Source of the DNA: Rhodococcoides fascians NBRC 12155 = LMG 3623
GTDB lineage: Bacteria; Actinomycetota; Actinomycetes; Mycobacteriales; Mycobacteriaceae
Reading direction: 5' to 3'
DNA: 64,000 bases
Assembly (NCBI RefSeq): GCF_001894785.1
Contig: NZ_BCWW01000003.1
Span: 496,001 to 560,000 of the forward strand
Below are positions 9,143 through 18,113 of the stretch, in pieces. The translations under genes were made by a program, and so were the position numbers. The notes under the pieces are model-generated. The model did not search any database, was not told the DNA's origin, and saw nothing but the letters and a program-made list of their open reading frames with translations. The stretch's first letter is position 1. Each line of letters begins with the position of its first letter.

Positions 9143-9366
9143 GATTGCTTCTCCCAGTGCCGCAGTCCGATGACGAACCGGACGCCCATGAAGGCGACGA
9201 TGACGCCGAGTGCGACGAACGCCGGAAGGGACGTGCCGACGATCGCGAACAACACGGCGACAATGGCCAAGCTGATGACGATGACGACGATCTCACGCGC
9301 CATCGTCGGAGCCGGCCCGATCTCCATCAGATCGGTGAACAGGTTTCCTTCGTCTGGTTGCTTCAT
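9139..9366 (-). CDS. Small two-helix membrane protein of the ABC/two-component operon
   Basis: 75-aa protein, first gene of the five-gene operon. A hydrophilic N-terminus (MKQPDEGNLFTDLMEIG) is followed by two hydrophobic helices at ~24-44 and ~47-67 and a short basic tail. No family recognised. The ATG at 9366 is preceded by no clear Shine-Dalgarno. Its stop overlaps the ATPase start (ATGA). An accessory subunit of the exporter or a kinase modulator is the simplest idea, from position alone. Confidence 0.7.
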   Translation of the reverse strand: MKQPDEGNLFTDLMEIGPAPTMAREIVVIVISLAIVAVLFAIVGTSLPAFVALGVIVAFMGVRFVIGLRHWEKQS

Positions 9367-9424
9367 GACTACGAGTCTGCTGCGCCCGAACCGCCGAAAA
9401 CAGTGCAGCGCATCATGACCTGAA

Positions 9425-9437
9425 GTGACACCGTCAC
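9425..9437. promoter_or_regulatory. Inverted repeat GTGAC-ACC-GTCAC
   Basis: Perfect 5-bp arms with a 3-nt spacer, in the divergent gap between the two NarL-type two-component operons. It is one of two candidate response-regulator sites here. Confidence 0.35.
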
Positions 9438-9444
9438 GGTCCAG

Positions 9445-9462
9445 CCATGACAAAAGTCATGG
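9445..9462. promoter_or_regulatory. Inverted repeat CCATGAC-AAAA-GTCATGG (candidate NarL-type operator)
   Basis: Perfect 7-bp arms around AAAA, 79 bp from the minus-strand start at 9366 and 82 bp from the plus-strand start at 9544. NarL/LiaR-type regulators commonly bind ATGAC/GTCAT dyads of this kind, so either or both flanking response regulators could use it. Confidence 0.5.
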
Positions 9463-9478
9463 TCCTTTTCGCTCGGGT

Positions 9479-9500
9479 TTCTCCACCCGTTCTCCACCCG
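9479..9500 (+). repeat. Tandem direct repeat, 2 x TTCTCCACCCG
   Basis: Two perfect adjacent 11-bp copies, 31 bp before the -10 box at 9531. This is the expected location of an activator site for the right-hand operon. Confidence 0.5.
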
Positions 9501-9530
9501 TGGGTCGATTCGCCACCCTCGCGATCTTCG

Positions 9531-9536
9531 TAGCGT
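9531..9536 (+). promoter_or_regulatory. -10 box (TAGCGT) of right-hand two-component operon
   Basis: TAGCGT, then 7 nt, then the ATG at 9544; leaderless geometry. Confidence 0.55.
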
Positions 9537-9543
9537 TACTGCC

Positions 9544-10098
9544 ATGAACATCGCAACGATTGCTCTCGTAGTCCTTCTGGTCGGATACCTGCTGGTGCGG
9601 CGCATGACCGGCCAGCTCATGGAAGCTCGGCGCATGCTGGTGCTTCCGGCGATCCTCGCCGTCGCCGGACTGGCGTCACTGAATTCGACGGCGCTCTCGG
9701 CCACGGCGATCGGGTTCTTGCTCCTCGGCTGTGTCGTCGGAGCCGTGTTCGGGGTGGTCCGCGGCTACACCGTCCGGATCGCCGAGCGGGACGGAGCGGC
9801 ATGGATGCGTTACTCGTTGGCGTCGGTCGGCCTATGGGTGGCCGCGATCGCGGTGCGCCTCCTCCTCGTGCCGGTGGAGAATGTCGTGGATCCGGCAGCA
9901 GCGTCGGTCGCCGGGCAGGCCACCATGTTGGCCGTGGGGGTCGGATTCCTCGCCGAATCGGTCGTGGTGCTCTACCGAGCCATGCATTCCGAGGCCACCA
10001 TCGTGTGGCGAGCCGACAAGTCCGGCAACCACACGTTGTCGCCTACGCTGGCCGACATGCACAGTCGGGTTCGCGAAGGACGGGCGAAGATTCGGTGA
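9544..10098 (+). CDS. Integral membrane protein, CcdC/DUF1453-like
   Basis: 184-aa protein with about five hydrophobic helices. The cytoplasmic loop VRRMTGQLMEARRMLVLPA and the later WMRYSLASVGLW resemble the CcdC/DUF1453 family of unknown function. It is the first gene of an operon with a histidine kinase and response regulator, and the kinase start overlaps its stop (GTGA). A role as a membrane partner of the kinase is inferred from that arrangement. Confidence 0.65.
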   Translation: MNIATIALVVLLVGYLLVRRMTGQLMEARRMLVLPAILAVAGLASLNSTALSATAIGFLLLGCVVGAVFGVVRGYTVRIAERDGAAWMRYSLASVGLWVAAIAVRLLLVPVENVVDPAAASVAGQATMLAVGVGFLAESVVVLYRAMHSEATIVWRADKSGNHTLSPTLADMHSRVREGRAKIR

Positions 10099-11213
10099 CG
10101 TCGGCACCCACGCCGGACGTACGGTTACCCGCACTCGACAGCTTCCGGCTGTCGAGTCGGCCGTATGTCACGGCCGTCGTCGTCGTGGCGGCGTTCGCGA
10201 CGTCGGATCTGCACGATCCGCTCGTGCTCACGCTGCTCGTCGTCAACAGTCTCGTACTGGCGGCCTCGACGGTGTCGCGACGGTCGACCGGTCTCCGGCT
10301 CTCGCTCGCCGGGGCCGGCATCGCACTGGTCGCCTCCGCCGCGATTCTTCCTCTGGGCGGAACCGGGGTCGCAGCAGCGTTTCCGTTCCTGTTCGCCGGA
10401 CATGCCGGGTGGCGGTTCAAGCCGTCGATTGCGTTTCCGTATGCGGTGTCGCTCAGCGTGGCGTGCGCGTGCGCGCTGTGGATCGCCGATCACCATGGTG
10501 TCGACGGGTGGCCATGGGCCGCCGGTCTTTTCGCCGGGTGGCCGGTACTGATCGGGTATTCACGACGCAGTCGCCTGGACGCACTGCGCAATGCCCGGCG
10601 CGCCACCGACGCCGAATTGCGCGAGCATGCCCTGGCCGAGCGGGCCCGTATCGCACGCGACATCCACGACGTTCTCGCGCATTCGCTGTCCGGGGTCAAC
10701 ATGCAGCTCGAAGTCGCCGACGCGTTGCTCGACGCCGGTCGCGCCGACGAGGCCAGAGCCGCGGTGAGCAAGGCGCAGAGCCTTGTTCGCGAGGGCCTCA
10801 CCGAAACCCGCAGGGCCGTGCAGACTTTGCGTCAGGACGTGCTGCCCCTGGTGCCGACGATGGCCGCTCTGGTGGACGCGGACGGGAACTTCCGGGTCGA
10901 GGGCGAGGCTGTCGATCTCGATACGCCGCAGTCGCAGTTCCTTGTTCGGTGCGCGCAGGAGGCGCTGACCAATGCCCGTACTCATGCTCCCGGAGCGGCA
11001 GTCGACGTAGTGCTTCGCTTCGCGGCAGAACAGGTGGAGCTCTCCGTGACCAACGGCCCGGCTCCGTCGCCGCCGAAACCGGTCGACAGTACCGGAATGG
11101 GTTTGGTCGGCATGCGCGAGCGCGCCGCACTGGTCGGCGGGTCGATCGCGGCGGGTCCGGACGGGCGGGGTTGGACGGTCCGTGCCACAGTTGCTGTGCC
11201 GCAACCACACTGA
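10095..11213 (+). CDS. NarL-family (HisKA_3) sensor histidine kinase
   Basis: 372-aa kinase. About five to six helices cover residues 25-155; a coiled linker follows, then the phospho-acceptor motif ARDIHDVLAHSLSG with H191, the N-box CAQEALTNARTHAPG, and GMGLVGMRERAALVGG. The GTG start at 10095 overlaps the previous gene by 4 bp. The response regulator follows 21 bp downstream. There is no large extracytoplasmic domain, so sensing is probably within the membrane. Confidence 0.9.
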   Translation: MTSAPTPDVRLPALDSFRLSSRPYVTAVVVVAAFATSDLHDPLVLTLLVVNSLVLAASTVSRRSTGLRLSLAGAGIALVASAAILPLGGTGVAAAFPFLFAGHAGWRFKPSIAFPYAVSLSVACACALWIADHHGVDGWPWAAGLFAGWPVLIGYSRRSRLDALRNARRATDAELREHALAERARIARDIHDVLAHSLSGVNMQLEVADALLDAGRADEARAAVSKAQSLVREGLTETRRAVQTLRQDVLPLVPTMAALVDADGNFRVEGEAVDLDTPQSQFLVRCAQEALTNARTHAPGAAVDVVLRFAAEQVELSVTNGPAPSPPKPVDSTGMGLVGMRERAALVGGSIAAGPDGRGWTVRATVAVPQPH

Positions 11214-11234
11214 AGACGACACGAAGGTGAGGGT

Positions 11235-11882
11235 ATGAGCATTCGGATAGTGATCGCCGACGATCAGGCGTCGGTGCGCGAGGCGCTGGCGACGATGCTC
11301 GATCTGATCGACGACATCACCGTCGTCTCGACCGCGACGGACGGCGATGGCGCGGTCGCCGCAGTGCAGGCCGCGATGAGTACCGAATGCCTCGATGTCG
11401 TGCTGATGGACCTGCGGATGCCGGACACCGACGGGATAGAGGCGACCCGAATACTGAAGGGGCTCTTCCCCGATCTACCCGTGGTGGTGTTGACGACCTT
11501 CTCCGACGAACGCTCGATACTCGATGCACTCGGTGCGGGCGCACGCGGATATCTCACCAAGGACGCCGGACGGATCGAGATAGCGGCGGCATTGCGGGCA
11601 GCGGCTGCCGGGCAGGCGGTGCTGAATCCGGAGGTACAGGCGCGCCTGCTCAGAGCCGTCGAGCACTCCCGTCCGCCCGAGATCCCAGCTGGTTTGACCC
11701 CGCGTGAGGTCGAGGTCCTACGCGCGATCGCGGCCGGTTTGTCGAACCGCGAGATCGCTCAGCAGATGTTCGTCAGCGAGGCAACCGTCAAGACACACAT
11801 CAACCATCTGTTCGCCAAAGCCCGACTGCGAGATCGAGCGCAGGCCGTGCACTTCGCCTTCACGCACGGGCTGGCAGGGTAG
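11235..11882 (+). CDS. NarL-family response regulator
   Basis: 215-aa regulator. Receiver with acidic pair D9-D10, phospho-acceptor D59 (VLMDLRMPDTDG), T/S switch region TTFSD and the conserved Lys in GYLTKDAG. C-terminal LuxR-type HTH: GLTPREVEVLRAIAAGLSNR, with recognition helix SEATVKTHINHLFAKARL. A GAAGGTGAGG Shine-Dalgarno tract precedes the ATG. It converges on eis with 4 bp between the stop codons. Confidence 0.93.
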   Translation: MSIRIVIADDQASVREALATMLDLIDDITVVSTATDGDGAVAAVQAAMSTECLDVVLMDLRMPDTDGIEATRILKGLFPDLPVVVLTTFSDERSILDALGAGARGYLTKDAGRIEIAAALRAAAAGQAVLNPEVQARLLRAVEHSRPPEIPAGLTPREVEVLRAIAAGLSNREIAQQMFVSEATVKTHINHLFAKARLRDRAQAVHFAFTHGLAG

Positions 11883-11886
11883 TCGC

Positions 11887-13086
11887 TCAGAAACCCCAAC
11901 CCATGACGGCGGGACGCGCTGTTCCGAACGTCAGGTCGAGTGCGTGCAGTGATTCCTCGTTGCGGGCGGTGAGGCGATTGGCCGCGGCGAACAATCGGGC
12001 TCGGTGGGTACCGAAGTAGATGCTGGCGAGTACGTCGATGTCGAGTTCGATGTCCGGCTCGGATTCCACCCGCGTGCAGGTGGCTCTGCCGTCCGTGACG
12101 GTCAGCGAATAGGTACCGCCTGCGTCGAGGAAGGGATCCCGGACGGCGATGATCAGTGATGTGTCGAGGGCATAGGTGCGCGCCTCGAGGGCAGCCTCGA
12201 CATGCATGATCCGGGCCCACAGAGCGTCGTGGTGAGCGGTGACCTTCGGCAGCCGGTTGTTGGTCAGCAGGAACGGCAGTGCCTCGTCGCGTGCCTGCCG
12301 TACCTCGATGGTGTCTACCAGGTCCACGCCGACGAGGATCTGCCACAGCGCGGCGTAGGCGTCGTCGGTCACCGCGATGAATTCCTCCACCACGACCCGG
12401 CTCGGGTTGCGTCCGCGTCGGTAAGCGACGTATCCGTCGGGATGTACGACGAAGAACAGTGCGGTCAGTCCGCCGCGTCGGTTCTCGCGATCGGCGAAGA
12501 AGCGCTCCCAGCGGATCGGCGGCTTGGGCTGCGCGCCTGCGGTCTGCTGCTGCCAGCGGTGGTAGATGTCGGGAAGCAGTTCGGTGGCCTCGGCCGATTC
12601 GATCAGTCGCACCCCGGTAGCCGGGGGAGCGTCCTGACGGAACTGAGCGAACCGACGGTCGATCGAGACGCTGATCTCCTCGGTCACCGGCCCGTACCCG
12701 AAGCGTCCGTAGATCGTCGCCTCGCTGGCCGTCAGCAGGGACAACGGTGCACCCGCGTCGTTCAGAGCGCGGTGCTGCTGGGTGAACATCGATCGCAGGA
12801 TGCCGCGTCGGCGATGTGTCGGCGCGACGGACACCCAGGACACTCCCGATGCCTCGACCTGAGCTCCGCCGGGAACGGTCACCGACATCGGGAAGTGCAT
12901 GGCCACACCGACCGGGGTCTCGCCGTCCCACGCCAGGTAGACGTGCTCGGACTTCGTCAGGATCTGCGTCTCGGCCAGGTCCTCGGCGTTCTGGTGCTCG
13001 CCGAACGCATGGGCGTCGAGCAGCGCGACGGCATCCCAGTCGTCGTCGGTGGCGGTACGGATGGTGATCGATTCGTCGGTAGTCAT
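11887..13086 (-). CDS. eis: Eis-type N-acetyltransferase
   Basis: 399-aa member of the Eis family (enhanced intracellular survival), GNAT fold plus a second GNAT-like region and a C-terminal SCP2-like domain. In mycobacteria Eis acetylates aminoglycosides and protein lysines. The acetyl-CoA loop VSVAPTHRRRG lies at residues 86-95. Tyr126 (ATIYGRFGYG) and the free C-terminal Phe399 occupy the catalytic acid/base positions described for M. tuberculosis Eis. It is usually hexameric and cytosolic. Alone between two convergent/divergent neighbours; whether it gives drug resistance here is not shown. Confidence 0.85.
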   Translation of the reverse strand: MTTDESITIRTATDDDWDAVALLDAHAFGEHQNAEDLAETQILTKSEHVYLAWDGETPVGVAMHFPMSVTVPGGAQVEASGVSWVSVAPTHRRRGILRSMFTQQHRALNDAGAPLSLLTASEATIYGRFGYGPVTEEISVSIDRRFAQFRQDAPPATGVRLIESAEATELLPDIYHRWQQQTAGAQPKPPIRWERFFADRENRRGGLTALFFVVHPDGYVAYRRGRNPSRVVVEEFIAVTDDAYAALWQILVGVDLVDTIEVRQARDEALPFLLTNNRLPKVTAHHDALWARIMHVEAALEARTYALDTSLIIAVRDPFLDAGGTYSLTVTDGRATCTRVESEPDIELDIDVLASIYFGTHRARLFAAANRLTARNEESLHALDLTFGTARPAVMGWGF

Positions 13087-13161
13087 CGCTCACAACTTTT
13101 CCATACCGGGGTGGTGGTTCGCCGAGGGACTGCCAGAAATGCCGGGTGAGAAGATGAGCAG

Positions 13162-13965
13162 GTGGTGCATGTAATCGACATCGACGATCCCCTCGACCCG
13201 CGGCTCGACGACTTCCGCGACCTCAACTCCTCGGACAGGCGCCCCGATCTGCCCGAGGGCAAGGGGTTGGTGATCGCGGAGGGCGTGCTCGTCGCGCAGC
13301 GCCTGCTGAGCTCGCGTTTTCCGATGATCAGCCTGCTCGGCGTGGATCGACGGCTCGACGCGTTGCGCGAGGACCTCGCCGATTCGGACGTTCCGTTCTA
13401 TCGGACGTCGGCGGAGGTGATGGCCGAGGTCGTCGGCTTCCACCTCAATCGTGGTGTGTTGGCGGCGGCGAACAGGCCGCCGGCCCTCGATCTGGACGAC
13501 GTGCTGGCGGGCGCGAGCACGGTGGCGATTCTGGAAGGCGTCAACGATCACGAGAATCTCGGGTCGATGTTCCGCAATGCGGCCGGTCTCGGGGTGGACG
13601 CGGTGTTGTTCGGTGCCGCCTGCGCCGATCCCCTGTACCGACGGTCTGTCCGGGTGTCGATGGGACATGTGCTCCGAGTGCCGTTCGCGAAGGTGCCCGA
13701 GTGGCCTCGTGGCCTCGATCGGGTGCGGCGGCACGGTTTTCAGCTGATCTCGCTGACACCGAACCCGGAGGCAGTGTCCTTGGCGACGGCGATGACGGGG
13801 GAGAAGGTCGCGTTGCTGCTCGGTGCCGAGGGGCCCGGTCTGACCGAACACGCCATGCGCGCCACCGACATTCGCGCTCGTATTCCGATGGCTCCCGGTA
13901 CCGATTCGCTCAATGTCGCGACGGCCGCGGCGATGGGCTTCTACGAACGGGTGCGTCTGACGTGA
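13162..13965 (+). CDS. SpoU/TrmH-family RNA 2'-O-methyltransferase
   Basis: 267-aa SPOUT methyltransferase, orthologue of M. tuberculosis Rv0881 by sequence and context. The N-terminal substrate-binding part is followed by three SPOUT motifs: motif 1 NDHENLGSMFRNAAGLG, motif 2 LLLGAEGPGL, motif 3 DSLNVATAAAMG, which build the knotted AdoMet site. It methylates ribose of a tRNA or rRNA nucleotide; the target is not known. The GTG at 13162 is used, with another GTG immediately next to it. Its stop overlaps the next start (GTGA). Confidence 0.88.
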   Translation: MVHVIDIDDPLDPRLDDFRDLNSSDRRPDLPEGKGLVIAEGVLVAQRLLSSRFPMISLLGVDRRLDALREDLADSDVPFYRTSAEVMAEVVGFHLNRGVLAAANRPPALDLDDVLAGASTVAILEGVNDHENLGSMFRNAAGLGVDAVLFGAACADPLYRRSVRVSMGHVLRVPFAKVPEWPRGLDRVRRHGFQLISLTPNPEAVSLATAMTGEKVALLLGAEGPGLTEHAMRATDIRARIPMAPGTDSLNVATAAAMGFYERVRLT

Positions 13966-14225
13966 AGGATCCGGACGTTCGCTGGACCGGTGTCCCGGTT
14001 GCCGTGATCTCGGCGATCCTCGTCGCGGTGGCACTGACGGCGTTCGGCCTGGAACTGGCCAGAGTTCATCCGCTGCTCGCGATCGGCCTCAACCTCGTCG
14101 TCGTGGCAGGCGCAGCCCCGACGGTCATGCGGTGGTTCGGCGTTCCGGTATGGCGTTGGGCCGTGTACGGAGCGAGCGCCGGTGCGCTTCTGAGTTTCGT
14201 GGCCCTGGCGGCTCTGGCGTTCTGA
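13962..14225 (+). CDS. DUF2537 membrane protein
   Basis: 87-aa protein, orthologue by position of M. tuberculosis Rv0882. Three hydrophobic helices follow a short polar N-terminus (VKDPDVRWTGVPVAV). The GTG start lies within a 4-bp GTGA overlap with the methyltransferase gene, so the two are translationally coupled. Function unknown. Confidence 0.75.
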   Translation: MKDPDVRWTGVPVAVISAILVAVALTAFGLELARVHPLLAIGLNLVVVAGAAPTVMRWFGVPVWRWAVYGASAGALLSFVALAALAF

Positions 14226-14240
14226 GCCGGCCCGGGCAGG

Positions 14241-14310
14241 GGTGCGCACTACCGGCGACGTTCGGCGGAATCCCGTCGATTGTCGGTCGTTGTGTGCAAC
14301 GGTGCCCACC
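14241..14310. repeat. Dispersed intergenic repeat, family A copy 1
   Basis: This 70-bp segment aligns without gaps to 35451-35520, about 59 of 70 positions identical; the 10 bp before it also match (8/10). Shared blocks include GCGCACTACCGGCGACG and CGGCGGAATCCCGTCGA. It fills the gap between the convergent DUF2537 and DUF6928 genes. Confidence 0.75.
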
Positions 14311-14317
14311 CGAGCCA

Positions 14318-15055
14318 CTATTTGCGGGAGAACCAGCGCTTCTTCGGTCGCGGTGCGGGCTGGGCCGATTCCGCTGCGGGCGCATTCTGGACCGGAACGT
14401 TCTGGGGCCGCGGCTCCTGCCCCGGCACGTACATGGTGAAACCGCAGACAGGCAGCGCGTTCGGGTCGAGCTCGCCGGGACGCGGGGCACCGGTGTAGCG
14501 GAAGCCGAGCCATTCGGCGTTGGCGGCTTCGGCAAATTCCTGGGGGTGGAACGGTAGTGACTGCGGATCCGGCATCACTCCGGGCGGATAGATCAGCGGG
14601 TGGTCACCGGCCCAGAACGGACGCTCCCACACCAGAGGTAGACCGACGTCCTCGTAGATGTAGACGGGGGTGGCGCTGAACGAGCGTCGGAATTCACCGC
14701 GCTCCCAGTAGGCGAACGCACCCCAGGCATGCTCGGGGTCCGAGGCGACGAGGTAGGTGTGCTCGGAGGCCAGTGGGCGGGTGACGGATTCGGGAAGGGT
14801 CGACGGCGTGGGCACCGACAAGTTGGATCCGCAGACGACGGTGACGCCGGGGTAGCACCCGATGAACACGTGATCGTCGTCCACACCCGCCGAGGTCGAG
14901 ATGGGACCCTGCTCGAGAGGGACGGCCGTGAGATGGGGGTAGAGCCGTCCGACGAGCGCACTGGCGGCGTTCCAGTCGGAGGTGGTGGCTTCTCGCAGTA
15001 CCGATATGGGATCCGGTGCGTCCACGTACCAGATCGTTGATGCTTTGGCCCCCAC
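14318..15055 (-). CDS. DUF6928 family protein
   Basis: 245-aa cytosolic protein. The first residues (GAKASTIWYVDA), the ALVGRLYPHLTAVPL stretch and FIGCYPGVTVVCGSNL match the actinobacterial DUF6928 family of unknown function. Members normally start at the MGAK motif, so I place the start at the GTG at 15055, preceded by GGAGAGAGAGG; an ATG 30 bp upstream (15085) is in frame but would put that tract inside the gene. The C-terminus is a Pro-rich, then basic tail (RPKKRWFSRK). It sits between sepH and a repeat element. Confidence 0.7.
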   Translation of the reverse strand: MGAKASTIWYVDAPDPISVLREATTSDWNAASALVGRLYPHLTAVPLEQGPISTSAGVDDDHVFIGCYPGVTVVCGSNLSVPTPSTLPESVTRPLASEHTYLVASDPEHAWGAFAYWERGEFRRSFSATPVYIYEDVGLPLVWERPFWAGDHPLIYPPGVMPDPQSLPFHPQEFAEAANAEWLGFRYTGAPRPGELDPNALPVCGFTMYVPGQEPRPQNVPVQNAPAAESAQPAPRPKKRWFSRK

Positions 15056-15148
15056 TACCGGCACCTCTCTCTCCGTGACTTCCATCGAAGCCTACGGTGT
15101 GGGTGTCGACACTCCGACATCGCGCGGCACATCGGTCACACGAAGAAC

Positions 15149-16048
15149 TCAGTTGTGACCGCTGCTGCGCACACCGAGCAGGACGTCTTCCCACGATGGC
15201 ATGGCCGGCTTGCCACGCTTGTCCTTGCCGCTGGTGTGACCGGCGGCAGGCTTGGGTGCGGGCCTGGGCTCCCTCGCCACCGGTTCGCGCGGCTGCTCGG
15301 GCTCGGGAGTCGGCGCATCGTCCACCTCGACGTCGATGGTCTCGGCGTCGATCTCGCTGTCGGCGGTGGTGCCGTAGTACTCGTCGAAACTCTGCTGCGA
15401 GGTCTCGTCGTCGGAGTCCTCGGCGGAGGCAAGTGCACGTACCGGGGCCAGGCCGCGGAGTTGACGTCCGAAGTCCGGGTCGATCAGTTCGCGTGCGGTG
15501 TCGTCGAGCGGAGCGATGGTGCCGCCGTGACCGTCGGGCAAGAACTGCCAGTGCGCTTTGTTCGTGGTGCGACCTGCCTGCCACTTCAGCTGGGCGACCC
15601 ACTTGTTGTCCTCGTCGCGCCAGGCGTCCCACGCCGCGTCGTCGAGGTTGTGTCCGCGAGCGCGGAAGGCGAGGGTGACGATGTCGAGCAGGGTCTGCAC
15701 AGCCGGGCCGTCGTGCCGCAGCGGATGTCCGGCCTGGGCCATCGACGCTGCCTGCGAACGCTCGAGCAGTACGGGGTGCGCGAACACCTCGACTCGGCTG
15801 ATGGCCATTCCGGAATCTGCGGCGACCTGTTCGATGGTCGCGCCGCTGCGGATACGGGCCTGGATTTCCTTCGGCCGGAGCAAACTGTCCATTTCGATCT
15901 CAATCTGTCCTAGTCGAGCGATGTCTCCGCGTGAGGCTGCGCGGAGTTTGTCGTCGGCTGGAAGCCGGAATCTGTCGCCGGTTTTGGGATCTGCGCACAC
16001 GACGAACTTTCCGTCGGCCTCGAGACCCACCACACGTAAGTCTCGCAC
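15149..16048 (-). CDS. sepH: Septation protein SepH (DUF3071)
   Basis: 299-aa orthologue of M. tuberculosis Rv0883c and Streptomyces SepH, which binds FtsZ and promotes its assembly at division sites. The N-terminal DUF3071 region (~1-170) begins MRDLRVVGLEADGKFVVC and contains a helix-turn-helix-like stretch (GATIEQVAADSGMAISRVE). An acidic, Pro-rich disordered linker follows (~195-275), then the conserved C-terminal tail PSWEDVLLGVRSSG. GTG start with a strong GAGGAGGT Shine-Dalgarno. The neighbours SerC and the RNA methyltransferase preserve mycobacterial order. Confidence 0.9.
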   Translation of the reverse strand: MRDLRVVGLEADGKFVVCADPKTGDRFRLPADDKLRAASRGDIARLGQIEIEMDSLLRPKEIQARIRSGATIEQVAADSGMAISRVEVFAHPVLLERSQAASMAQAGHPLRHDGPAVQTLLDIVTLAFRARGHNLDDAAWDAWRDEDNKWVAQLKWQAGRTTNKAHWQFLPDGHGGTIAPLDDTARELIDPDFGRQLRGLAPVRALASAEDSDDETSQQSFDEYYGTTADSEIDAETIDVEVDDAPTPEPEQPREPVAREPRPAPKPAAGHTSGKDKRGKPAMPSWEDVLLGVRSSGHN

Positions 16049-16159
16049 CTTGACCTCCTCATCGCGCCGGCTCGCGATACCGTCGAATTCGAGCCTAGTT
16101 CACCTACCGTATTCGGCGGGTGTCCGACACGCCTCGCGGCGGTGGCGTCGGTTTCTTTC

Positions 16160-16831
16160 TCAGAGAGTAGACAGCTGCGCGCTCGGTTGCACCCGATCGG
16201 CCGAAGTCGAGTCGATTCGATTGCGGGACAACGGCATTGCGTCTCGGCGAAGAAAGAACACGCCGAGTCCGAGTCCGATGGTCAGCGCCAGGGCGTGGCC
16301 GGCAGCAGTGAACGAGGGATCCGTGATGGCTCCGGCGGCGACAACGGCGATCCACAATGCGCCCCATACTGCGCGCCACGGCATCGTCAGGTATCGAATC
16401 AAGGACCCCGCCACCGCAGCTGCGGCATAACTGACCCCGACGTCGACGGCTACGGCCAACGAGTCGGCAAACCAGTCGACGTGGATGCCGACGAACAACC
16501 CGACAGCCACCAGTGCCGTCGCGCCGATGTGCCCGGCGCAAAACGTGAGCAGAAACCGGCGCCACCCCGAGACCCACTCGGCGACGGCGAACAGGATGGC
16601 GACCGAGGCGAGCCACCACCAATCGGGCCGGCCTTCGGTGAGGAAGGCGCTGGTGACGAGCGTGGCGAGATGACCGTCGGTGAGATTGTGCAGGTTGGTG
16701 CTCGCGGCGTGCAGCACATGCCAACGATCGTGCGGCCCGATCTGCCCGAGAGTGACGGTTCCTGCGGCGGTGAGCAGGCAGAACACGAGCGTCACCCGCA
16801 GTCGTAGAGCAACGGACAGGAGCCTGGACAT
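16160..16831 (-). CDS. Rhomboid-like membrane protein, probably catalytically inactive
   Basis: 223-aa, about six-helix protein resembling rhomboid-family proteins of Actinobacteria. HLATLVTSAFLTEGRPDW and AGHIGATALVAVG correspond to the early helices and AAGHALALTIGLGLG to the last helix that carries the histidine. The catalytic G-x-S-G serine is not present (SYAAAAVAG at the expected place), so protease activity is doubtful. The GGAGGGAG Shine-Dalgarno lies inside an inverted-repeat arm (16837-16898). Confidence 0.7.
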   Translation of the reverse strand: MSRLLSVALRLRVTLVFCLLTAAGTVTLGQIGPHDRWHVLHAASTNLHNLTDGHLATLVTSAFLTEGRPDWWWLASVAILFAVAEWVSGWRRFLLTFCAGHIGATALVAVGLFVGIHVDWFADSLAVAVDVGVSYAAAAVAGSLIRYLTMPWRAVWGALWIAVVAAGAITDPSFTAAGHALALTIGLGLGVFFLRRDAMPLSRNRIDSTSADRVQPSAQLSTL

Positions 16832-16836
16832 ACGAA

Positions 16837-16898
16837 CGCTCCCTCCGAGGTCGTTACGCTTGCGTAATTGATAGCAAGTGTAGGCCTCGGAGGGAGCG
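16837..16898 (-). promoter_or_regulatory. Long inverted repeat: serC 3' hairpin overlapping the rhomboid-like gene's RBS
   Basis: Two perfect 14-bp arms, CGCTCCCTCCGAGG (16837-16850) and CCTCGGAGGGAGCG (16885-16898), enclose 34 nt. The structure begins 24 bp past the serC stop and ends 5 bp before the rhomboid-like ATG. In the minus-strand RNA the arm nearer that gene contains its GGAGGGAG ribosome-binding site, so pairing would both end or slow serC transcripts and hide the site. The loop holds a second palindrome, TTACGC-TT-GCGTAA (16854-16867). Confidence 0.6.
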
Positions 16899-16922
16899 CT
16901 GTAGCTGTGAGTTGGCTGCCGA

Positions 16923-18108
<1,186 letters not shown>

Positions 18109-18113
18109 GTCGA

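Noticed and set aside
16160-16831. Active rhomboid protease
   Set aside because: The catalytic Ser motif is missing at the expected helix, so only 'rhomboid-like' is claimed.
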